DNA from: UBA2882 sp964619485
GTDB lineage: Bacteria; Bacillota; Clostridia; Lachnospirales; Lachnospiraceae
Assembly: GCA_964619485.1 (NCBI GenBank)
Contig: CAZUCI010000030.1
Location: 1 to 32,301, forward strand
Direction of reading: 5' to 3'
Length of the DNA stretch: 32,301 nt
Shown here: positions 15,480-21,360 of the stretch, in pieces
Layout: the number at the start of each line of letters is the position of its first letter
Numbering within the stretch: the stretch's first letter is position 1
Notes under the pieces: generated by a model
What the model was told of the DNA's origin: nothing
What the model saw: the letters and a program-made list of their open reading frames with translations, nothing else
Database searches by the model: none
Translations under genes and position numbers: made by a program

Positions 15480-15570
15480 ACAAGAGGGAGTAGCAGACGC
15501 GGAAGCGTTTTCGAAATCGTCATGACGGTGTGTAAACACCCGTATCGAAATGAAATTGCAAGACTTTTGT
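15480..15570 (+). promoter_or_regulatory. yybP-ykoY manganese riboswitch aptamer
   Basis: The RNA has the two conserved internal-loop strands of the Mn2+ aptamer: GGGAGTAGC at 15486-15494 and GCAAGAC at 15558-15564. Between them are the P3/P4 arms, with TCGTCATGACGGTGTG and a GTGTGTAAACAC-type hairpin, as in the structurally known Lactococcus element. P1 forms from ACAAGAG (15480-15486) and CTTTTGT (15564-15570). The class senses Mn2+ and usually turns on Mn exporters or related proteins. Its 3' P1 strand is shared with the terminator that follows, so metal binding should permit read-through. Confidence 0.95.
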
Positions 15571-15604
15571 CAAAGAAATTTGGCAAGGGTCTTTTTCTTT
15601 TTTA
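15561..15604 (+). terminator. Riboswitch-controlled terminator
   Basis: AGACTTTTGTCAAA (15561-15574) pairs with TTTGGCAAGGGTCT (15579-15592) around a GAAA tetraloop, with three G-U pairs, followed by a long T-rich tract. The first ten bases of the 5' arm are also the aptamer P1 3' strand and the end of its GCAAGAC motif, so aptamer and terminator exclude each other: an ON switch for Mn2+. Confidence 0.93.
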
Positions 15605-15760
15605 TATGCTGCCTGCAAGGAACGGGGCGTGCAAGGCATTGAAGAATATAAAATACAATGTCTGGCGCATAAAGAATGTAGAACAGTAGTAGTTAATAAA
15701 GTGACGATGATAACCCGATTGTAAAAGGGGAAGAATTTTGCCGGAGAGGAGAAGAGAAAA

Positions 15761-16177
15761 ATGGATGTAAGAGAAAAAGAAATTATGGAGGCGCGGGCCG
15801 CCGGGCAAAGAGCACTCAGTGCTCTGACGGAGTGCGAGGGCAAGCTGGAAAGTGCAAGAGGAATGGGAATCTGGGATATGTTTGGTGGAAATATTATCAG
15901 TGGAGTGATGAAGCATTCCAGATTGAGCGAAGCAAAGGCCTGTATGGAGCGTACTTCATGGGAACTTCAAAACTTTCAAAAGGAGCTTGGAGATGTATCG
16001 GGATACTGTGATGGTATAGGCATTACCTTTGATGGATTTGCCCAGGTGGCAGATTTTGTGTTTGACAATCTGCTTGTGGATGCCCTGATTCAGATGAGAA
16101 TGAAGGAAAGTCTGGAAAAGGTCAGAGATGCGAAGCGAAGAGTAGAAGAAGCACTGAGACAGCTGTCATATTTATAA
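15761..16177 (+). CDS. Helical protein of unknown function under manganese-riboswitch control
   Basis: A 138-residue soluble protein without signal peptide or membrane segment. Two predicted helical coiled-coil parts (EKEIMEARAAGQRALSALTE and the C-terminal KESLEKVRDAKRRVEEALRQL) flank a central block GIWDMFGGNIISGVMKHSRLSEA. The W-D-x-x-G-G...K-H-S pattern looks like a conserved family mark, but I cannot name the family. GAGAGGAG precedes ATG 15761. It is the first gene after the Mn2+ riboswitch, separated by a leader of about 155 bases with no other gene. It lies 34 bases before a small membrane protein gene, so the two are probably co-expressed when Mn2+ is high. A role in manganese response is inferred only from this context. 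Confidence 0.8.
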   Translation: MDVREKEIMEARAAGQRALSALTECEGKLESARGMGIWDMFGGNIISGVMKHSRLSEAKACMERTSWELQNFQKELGDVSGYCDGIGITFDGFAQVADFVFDNLLVDALIQMRMKESLEKVRDAKRRVEEALRQLSYL

Positions 16178-16211
16178 GGTAGGTCTGTTACATAAGGAGA
16201 GGAGAATTCAT

Positions 16212-16436
16212 ATGTTTATTTTAAGTTTGATATTAATTGCGATTGCCATTGGGTGTATATCCTTATCACTTCATTTGGGAATAGGAATATTGAAGCTTGT
16301 TTTCTGGCTGATTATTAAACTGCCGATTGTTTTAATAGGGTATGTATTTGGTGGGATTCTTTGCATTACCATTATAGGAATCCCTTTGGGATGCCTGCTG
16401 TTTAAGGGATGCACGCGTTTGTTCAGCCCCTGCTAG
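16212..16436 (+). CDS. Small hydrophobic membrane protein, second gene of the Mn2+-riboswitch operon
   Basis: A 74-residue, almost wholly hydrophobic protein with two or three membrane helices (about 2-22, 24-46 and 47-66). It has very few charges: Lys28, Lys35 and a C-terminal LLFKGCTRLFSPC tail with Cys70/Cys78-type ends. Gly-Ile and Ile-Gly pairs suggest close helix packing. AAGGAGAGGAG precedes ATG 16212. The gene follows the helical protein on the same strand without a terminator. I recognise no family. Known yybP-ykoY targets are often Mn2+ exporters, so a small metal-export or transporter-modulating protein is possible, but there is no His/Asp-rich metal site inside the membrane part. 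Confidence 0.75.
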   Translation: MFILSLILIAIAIGCISLSLHLGIGILKLVFWLIIKLPIVLIGYVFGGILCITIIGIPLGCLLFKGCTRLFSPC

Positions 16437-16474
16437 TCCTGAGAAAATAAAAACAAAAAATCACTTCCTTTGTA

Positions 16475-16503
16475 TTGACAGAATCATACAAATGTAGTAC
16501 TGT
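16475..16503 (+). promoter_or_regulatory. Promoter of the GntR-ABC operon
   Basis: TTGACA at 16475-16480 with TACTGT at 16498-16503 after 17 bases as a weak -10. The -10 lies inside the left arm of the operator palindrome, so a bound repressor would block polymerase. Confidence 0.65.
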
Positions 16504-16528
16504 ATTAAATAAGTAATACAGTACTACA
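16493..16528. promoter_or_regulatory. Perfect operator palindrome of the GntR-type regulator
   Basis: A perfect inverted repeat with 15-bp arms, TGTAGTACTGTATTA (16493-16507) and TAATACAGTACTACA (16514-16528), and a 6-base centre. It overlaps the -10 region and ends 37 bases before the regulator start codon. YtrA-type GntR proteins usually bind long palindromes of this kind in front of their own operon, so autoregulation is likely. Confidence 0.85.
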
Positions 16529-16564
16529 ATGAGTATGGAGAAAATATAGAAGGGAGTGAGAGGA

Positions 16565-16942
16565 ATGGCCTGGGAATTTGATAATGACAGACCGCTCTAT
16601 GTACAGCTTGTGGAGCGGATACAAAATAAAATTATTGCAGGAGAATACAAGCCTGGAGAAAAACTGCCAAGTGTGCGCGACATGGCAGCGGAATCGGGTG
16701 TTAATCCAAATACCATGCAGCGGGCACTTGCCAATTTGGAGCAGATGGGACTGTTAGTGACCATGAGGACAAATGGAAGAGTTGTTGCGGAAAACTCAGA
16801 TGCAATCAAGCAGGCGGGGGACGTGCTTGCGACAGAAGAGGTAGAACGTTTTTACGTCCGAATGAATGAACTTGGATATGATAGAAAACAGGCACTTGCA
16901 CTGGCTGGTGCAAGAGTTGACGGAGGGGAAGCCAATGAATGA
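16565..16942 (+). CDS. GntR family transcriptional regulator, YtrA subfamily
   Basis: A 125-residue DNA-binding protein. The winged helix-turn-helix is complete: PLYVQLVERIQNKIIAGEYKPGEKLPSVRDMAAESGVNPNTMQRALANLEQMGLL. The short C-terminal tail (about 45 residues, helical) lacks a ligand-binding domain, as in YtrA, which usually represses its own ABC transporter operon in response to cell-envelope stress. GGGAG lies eight bases before ATG 16565; GTG 16556 would overlap that site. Its end overlaps the ABC ATPase start by eight bases. The perfect palindrome at 16493-16528 is its likely operator. Confidence 0.93.
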   Translation: MAWEFDNDRPLYVQLVERIQNKIIAGEYKPGEKLPSVRDMAAESGVNPNTMQRALANLEQMGLLVTMRTNGRVVAENSDAIKQAGDVLATEEVERFYVRMNELGYDRKQALALAGARVDGGEANE

Positions 16943-17909
16943 TGAGAATTTTATGAGTGGGGCACCGGAATCAAATCCGATGAATCAGATGCCACCACAG
17001 GGAACACCGCAGGGAATGCCACCCCAGGGAACACCGATGGGAATGCCGCAGGGAATGCCACCCCAGGGAACACCGCAGGGAATGCCAACCCAGGGAGCAC
17101 CAATGGGAATGCCGATGGGAATGCCACCACAGGGAATGCAGATGGGGATGCCGCCACAGGGATATCGACCTGAATTTGTGAATGAGCCAATGCCAAAGAC
17201 AGAGCAGGGACCGTCTCTGCTGGAATGTCATGACTTGACAAAGTGTTATCAGAATGGAGTTCCGGCACTGGACAAATTAAATCTTCGTATTGAACGGGGA
17301 CATATTGTAGGCCTGTTGGGACCAAACGGAAGCGGGAAAACAACCTTTATCAAAATGGTAAATGGTCTTTTGACACCGACAGCAGGGGAAGTACTGATCA
17401 ATGGAAAGAAGCCTGGGATTGAGTCAAAGGCTGTAGTATCTTATCTCCCTGAACGTACTTATCTTGAGGCGCAGAAGGATGTAAAATCCATGGTTAATTT
17501 CTTTGGTGATTTCTACAGTGATTTCAAGAAGGACAGAGCTTATGCAATGCTTCAGGCACTGGGAATTCCATCTGATGCAAAGCTGAAGACCTTATCCAAA
17601 GGAACAAAGGAGAAGGTTCAGCTGATTTTGGTCATGAGCAGAGATGCAGAGCTTTATATACTTGATGAGCCAATTGCTGGCGTAGATCCTGCAGCGAGAG
17701 ATTATATTTTGAGAACAATCCTTTCAAACTACAATCCGAATGCGACACTTTTGATCTGTACACATTTGATTTCAGATATTGAAAATATTTTGGATGATGT
17801 TGTATTTATTAAAAATGGCAGACTGGTAGTTCAGAGCAGTGCAGATGGAATCAGGAGCAGATTTGGAAAGAGTGTTGATTTATACTTCAGGGAGGTGTTC
17901 GCATGTTAA
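16935..17909 (+). CDS. ABC transporter ATP-binding protein with Met/Pro/Gln/Gly-rich N-terminal extension
   Basis: A 324-residue ATPase, about 90 longer than usual YtrB-type subunits. Residues 19-76 are low-complexity repeats of the type PQGMPPQGTP and GMPMGMPPQG; a normal ABC domain begins near residue 94. The Walker A motif GPNGSGKTT lies at 129-137, the signature appears as LSKGTKEK in place of LSGGQ (seen in this subfamily), Walker B/D-loop is YILDEPIAGVDP, and the switch His is in CTHLISD. It would power the ABC-2 permease that follows and overlaps it by seven bases. GGAGGGG precedes ATG 16935; an earlier in-frame start at 16866 lies within the regulator gene. The function of the extension is unknown. 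Confidence 0.93.
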   Translation: MNDENFMSGAPESNPMNQMPPQGTPQGMPPQGTPMGMPQGMPPQGTPQGMPTQGAPMGMPMGMPPQGMQMGMPPQGYRPEFVNEPMPKTEQGPSLLECHDLTKCYQNGVPALDKLNLRIERGHIVGLLGPNGSGKTTFIKMVNGLLTPTAGEVLINGKKPGIESKAVVSYLPERTYLEAQKDVKSMVNFFGDFYSDFKKDRAYAMLQALGIPSDAKLKTLSKGTKEKVQLILVMSRDAELYILDEPIAGVDPAARDYILRTILSNYNPNATLLICTHLISDIENILDDVVFIKNGRLVVQSSADGIRSRFGKSVDLYFREVFAC

Positions 17910-18724
17910 AGAAATTAATTGCACATGAGTGGAAAGATACCTGGATTGTAGGAACGGTCTGCTGTGGTGTTTTGGTAGTTCTCTCTCTGATCGGAGCTAT
18001 TATTTTTGGAATGGATGCATGGACAAACGTGGGGAAGATGAGCGATACAATGCAGGCGTGGGCTGGAATTTCCATGGGGTTGTATATGGTATTGCTTTAC
18101 CTGGGAGTTTTTGCATCAGCCATGGTAGTTGCCTGGTATTTCTTTTATCGCTACTATAAACATCTTTTTACGGATCAGGGATATCTGATGCAGACACTTC
18201 CTGTGACCAGCAGAGATTTGATTCTTTCAAAGCTGATTGTTGCTGTAATCTGGCAGTATCTGATTTCCATTGCAATTGGAATCAGTATGATTATTCTGTT
18301 TGGATCTATGTTTTCCACACTGGGAGATTTCACTGATATTGGAAAGCTTTTCAGTGAAATTGCAGCAGAACTTAAATTGCAGGAGATTGCTCCGGCTATT
18401 CCGCTGATTATTATTGGAATTCTGATTATACTGATTGCTCCAATTTCTACAGTGCTGATGCAGTATACCGCAATTGGAATCGGTCAGACCAGTAAGAAGA
18501 ATAAATTACTTATGGCAGTTCTTGTGATGATTGGACTCAATATGGCGCTACAGTTTGTCATGAGCTACGGTATGATTCCAATTACTCTGACGATGCCGGA
18601 AAATCCATCATTGGGATTTGTTACCTGCCTTGCCCTGCTTGCGCTGGTAGTGATTGCTGCGGCAGGCGTTGGTCTGTTCTTTGCAAGCAAATATTTTATT
18701 GATAAAAAACTGAATCTGGAATAA
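17903..18724 (+). CDS. ABC-2 type transporter permease
   Basis: A 273-residue integral membrane protein. Six hydrophobic segments can be seen, at about residues 12-40, 53-82, 112-135, 153-185, 195-222 and 233-262. The first follows a short cytosolic start (MLKKLIAHEWKDTW). The loop HLFTDQGYLMQTLPVTSRDLILSKLI is typical of ABC-2 permeases of the YtrC/bacitracin-type group. It pairs with the ATPase upstream (start and stop overlap, translationally coupled) under the GntR regulator. The substrate is unknown; export of antibiotics, lipids or peptides is usual for this class. GGGAGGTG precedes the ATG. Confidence 0.88.
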   Translation: MLKKLIAHEWKDTWIVGTVCCGVLVVLSLIGAIIFGMDAWTNVGKMSDTMQAWAGISMGLYMVLLYLGVFASAMVVAWYFFYRYYKHLFTDQGYLMQTLPVTSRDLILSKLIVAVIWQYLISIAIGISMIILFGSMFSTLGDFTDIGKLFSEIAAELKLQEIAPAIPLIIIGILIILIAPISTVLMQYTAIGIGQTSKKNKLLMAVLVMIGLNMALQFVMSYGMIPITLTMPENPSLGFVTCLALLALVVIAAAGVGLFFASKYFIDKKLNLE

Positions 18725-18771
18725 GGGCAGATGAAATCTGACACATCATTCCATACATAATAAACAAATGA

Positions 18772-18813
18772 AATGCTCCTGCATATAGTAATAAAAAATG
18801 CAGGAGTATTTTT
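18772..18813 (+). terminator. Terminator hairpin that also encloses the next ribosome site
   Basis: AATGCTCCTGCAT (18772-18784) pairs with ATGCAGGAGTATT (18798-18810) with one G-U pair, then five T at 18809-18813. The GGAG ribosome site of the next gene (18803-18806) is inside the 3' arm, and its ATG begins right after the T-run. The hairpin could end the ABC operon and also hide the ribosome site in read-through RNA. Confidence 0.8.
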
Positions 18814-20058
18814 ATGTCTGAAGATATGAATGACTCCAGGGGTCTTTTGACCCTGAGTGTGGTTAGCGCGATAGGAATGATTCCTGTGGTGGGAGCAAGG
18901 ATAGCAATCTTTTCTCCGGATAACCAGGAGGAACCGATAGAGGTGGTTACCACAGATGAGAATGGTCAGACAACGGATTTGCCATTGCCGGCTCCACCCA
19001 AGGAACTCAGTCTTGAACCGAGTGATGTACAGCCCTATGCGGATTATGATTTTGAAGTTTCTGCACCGGGATATGAGACTGTGCGGATTGCAGGAAGTGA
19101 GCTGCTGGCAGATGAATTGTCCATTCAGAACGTGGAGATGAATCCGGTGGAAGAGCCGGATTTGACGCAGGATGATATTGTGATCCCGGATCATACATTA
19201 TGGGGGGAATATCCACCGAAAATACCGGAGGCGGAAATCAAACCCGTGAGTGAGACCGGAGAAATTGTTTTGAGCCGTGTGGTCGTGCCGGAATATGTTG
19301 TTGTACATGATGGAGATCCGGCAGATAATTCTGCACCCAATTATTATGTGAAATATAAGGATTATATCAAAAATGTGGCATCCTGCGAGATCTATGCAAC
19401 CTGGCCGGAGGCGGCAATTTACGCCAATATTTTATGCATTATGTCCTTTACTTTGAATCGTGTATACACAGAATGGTACCGGAATCAGGGCAAAAATTTT
19501 ACCATAACAACCTCAACCGCATATGACCAGAAATGGGTTTATGGAAGAAACATTTATGAAAATATATCTGTTCTTGTGGATACGATTTTTAATAATTATC
19601 TTTCCAGACCTGGCGTAAGACAGCCTATTTTTACATCCTATTGTGATGGAATCAGAGCAGACTGTGATGGCTTGAAGCAATGGGGCTCCAAATATCTGGC
19701 GGAGGAGGGGTATTCTGCCATTGAGATTATCCGTTATTATTATGGAAATGATATGTATATCAATTCGACGGATGTGATTTCCGGAGTTCCCTCCTCCTGG
19801 CCGGGATATGATCTGACTATTGGTGCCAGTGGAAACAAGGTTTCGCAGATGCAGGAGCAGCTGAATCGAATTGCCCAAAATTATCCTGCTATTCCAAGAA
19901 TAACAGTGGATGGAATCTTTGGACCGAGAACAGAGGAGGCAGTCAGAACCTTTCAGAGAATATTCAGATTACCACAGATAGGTATTGTGGATTATCCAAC
20001 CTGGTATGAAATCAGTGATATTTATGTGGGCGTCAGCCGGATTGCCGAGCCTGCTTAA
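18814..20058 (+). CDS. SpoIID/LytB-like protein with C-terminal peptidoglycan-binding domain
   Basis: A 414-residue protein. The N-terminal part (residues 8-110, LTLSVVSAIGMIPVVGARIAIF then DYDFEVSAPGYETVRIAG) looks like a carboxypeptidase-regulatory beta fold. A low-complexity acidic stretch follows. The middle (about 180-325) resembles the SpoIID/LytB fold: KYKDYIKNVASCEIYATWPEAA, then FTSYCDG...QWGS and GYSAIEIIRYYYG. Residues about 335-405 form a PG_binding_1 domain with VDGIFGPRTEEAVRTFQRIF. SpoIID proteins cleave peptide-free glycan strands during sporulation. Whether the catalytic Glu is kept is unclear (CEIYATWP has it in place). No classical signal peptide is visible, so secretion is uncertain. 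The ribosome site lies in a hairpin. Confidence 0.75.
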   Translation: MSEDMNDSRGLLTLSVVSAIGMIPVVGARIAIFSPDNQEEPIEVVTTDENGQTTDLPLPAPPKELSLEPSDVQPYADYDFEVSAPGYETVRIAGSELLADELSIQNVEMNPVEEPDLTQDDIVIPDHTLWGEYPPKIPEAEIKPVSETGEIVLSRVVVPEYVVVHDGDPADNSAPNYYVKYKDYIKNVASCEIYATWPEAAIYANILCIMSFTLNRVYTEWYRNQGKNFTITTSTAYDQKWVYGRNIYENISVLVDTIFNNYLSRPGVRQPIFTSYCDGIRADCDGLKQWGSKYLAEEGYSAIEIIRYYYGNDMYINSTDVISGVPSSWPGYDLTIGASGNKVSQMQEQLNRIAQNYPAIPRITVDGIFGPRTEEAVRTFQRIFRLPQIGIVDYPTWYEISDIYVGVSRIAEPA

Positions 20059-20112
20059 AAAGGACGAAGGCACAGGCAAAAGACAGAATAATAAACAGCC
20101 AAAAGGCAATCC

Positions 20113-20160
20113 AAAAGAGCTTTTGCCGGCAGAATCATCTGCAGGGGCGAAGGCTCTTTT
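20113..20160. terminator. Bidirectional terminator between the SpoIID-like and HisC/CobD-like genes
   Basis: AAAAGAGC (20113-20120) pairs with GCTCTTTT (20153-20160), with inner pairing TGCC/GGCG and GCAG/CTGC. Both strands end in T-runs, so it can serve both convergent genes. The last codons and stop of the minus-strand gene (20135-20137) lie inside the hairpin. Confidence 0.82.
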
Positions 20161-21250
20161 CAATTACTTCTTTGATTGCGGTAACCAGTCTGACATTATC
20201 CTCGTGGCTCATGTAACAGATACGGATATACTGTGCGCTTAATGAGGGAAAGGTGGAGCAGTTTCGAATCATCATACCCTTCCGAATGAGACTGTCAAAC
20301 AGGTCCTCTGCATCCGGACCATCGGAAGAAAGTCTGCATAGAATAAAATTTGCTGTTGGGGGATAAAGCCTGATTCCGGGTATGGCTGACAGCTCTTTTA
20401 CAAGAAAATCTCTTTCCTGTGCCATATAGGAGCGAACTCTGTCAATATATTCCCTGTCTGTGAACATGACACTTCCGACAAACTCAGCCACAGAATTGAT
20501 GCTCCAGGGGTCCTGAATTGCGGTGACTTTTTGGAGAAAATCGCGGTTGCCGGTCAGCGCATAGCCGAGACGAAGCCCCGGTGTGGCAAAAAATTTGGAG
20601 GTACCACGGAGAACAATCAGATGGTCAAATTGTGTGGTAAGACTGGAAGCGGTGATTTCATCACAGTGCTCGTCAAATTCCACATAGGTTTCATCAATAA
20701 TCAGCCAGGTGCCACCAGCCTGATAGGCCGATAGAATTTCTGCCAGCTCCTCTGTTTTCAATGCCTGGGAGGTAGGATTGTTGGGATTACATAAAATAAC
20801 AAGGTCAGATTTGCGGCCTGCTTCGATTAAACCCTCAACAGACAGGACAAAATCGTCCTCTTCACGGGCGAAAAAATGCGAAATTTGTGTTCCGGCCAAC
20901 AGAAGATCTCTCTCGTATTCAGAGTAGGTTGGTCCCACGATCAATGCGTTGGAAAAGGTGAGTGTGTGGAAACACAGTGTCAACAGCTCTGTCACACCGT
21001 TGCCAAGAATGATATGCTCGGCGGGTGCATGGACATAGGAGCTGATTGCGGACCGCAGGGCGGTGTAGGCTCTGTCCGGATAGCGGCTGATAATGTCCAG
21101 ATGCTTTTTCAGCTCTTCTCTGGCATTGGGGGACATGCCAAGTGGATTGACATTAGCGGCAAAGCTGACAATCTGCTCCTTGTGAATACCGTAGACTGCT
21201 TCTATTTTTTCTAAATCACTTCCGTGAAAGGTTTCTTTTGTTTTGCTCAT
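20135..21250 (-). CDS. PLP-dependent aminotransferase, HisC/CobD-like
   Basis: A 371-residue fold-type I enzyme. The start FHGSDLEKIEAVYGIHKEQIVSFAANVNPLGMSP is the CobD-like N-terminus (HGG-D...FSANINPLG). ILGNGVTELL, ILCNPNNPTS, LIIDETYVEF and VLRGTSKFFATPGLRLGYAL (PLP-lysine in SKFF) follow. HisC makes histidinol phosphate and CobD makes aminopropanol phosphate for cobalamin. No histidine or cobalamin genes lie nearby, so the substrate is open. The N-terminal motif leans to CobD-like, but many clostridial HisC homologues share it. ATG 21250 has GAGG eight bases upstream; the longer frame to 21292 has no site and runs into the divergent promoter region. Confidence 0.85.
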   Translation of the reverse strand: MSKTKETFHGSDLEKIEAVYGIHKEQIVSFAANVNPLGMSPNAREELKKHLDIISRYPDRAYTALRSAISSYVHAPAEHIILGNGVTELLTLCFHTLTFSNALIVGPTYSEYERDLLLAGTQISHFFAREEDDFVLSVEGLIEAGRKSDLVILCNPNNPTSQALKTEELAEILSAYQAGGTWLIIDETYVEFDEHCDEITASSLTTQFDHLIVLRGTSKFFATPGLRLGYALTGNRDFLQKVTAIQDPWSINSVAEFVGSVMFTDREYIDRVRSYMAQERDFLVKELSAIPGIRLYPPTANFILCRLSSDGPDAEDLFDSLIRKGMMIRNCSTFPSLSAQYIRICYMSHEDNVRLVTAIKEVIEKSLRPCR

Positions 21251-21301
21251 TATTTTGACCTCTTTTTTCTGGGTTTCATAGATAAGCTCCATGATTTATG
21301 C

Positions 21302-21336
21302 TATAATTATTATAACTGTTTTATTGAAAAATACAA
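21302..21336. promoter_or_regulatory. Divergent promoter region
   Basis: Plus strand: TATAAT at 21302-21307, 59 bases before the 21361 start, without a good -35. Minus strand: TATAAT (21309-21314) with TTGTAT (21331-21336) at 16 bases, serving the aminotransferase gene. The two -10 boxes lie back to back, so the two transcripts may interfere. Confidence 0.45.
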
Positions 21337-21360
21337 TCATTGCAAGGGAGCATGGATAAT

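Noticed and set aside
16951..17343. 130-codon open frame on the minus strand
   Set aside because: It is the mirror of the Met/Pro/Gln/Gly repeats; its regular FPVVFPGVAFP pattern is a by-product.
18565..19194. 209-codon open frame on the minus strand across two genes
   Set aside because: It lies antisense to the ABC-2 permease end and the SpoIID-like gene, both of which are supported by domain content.
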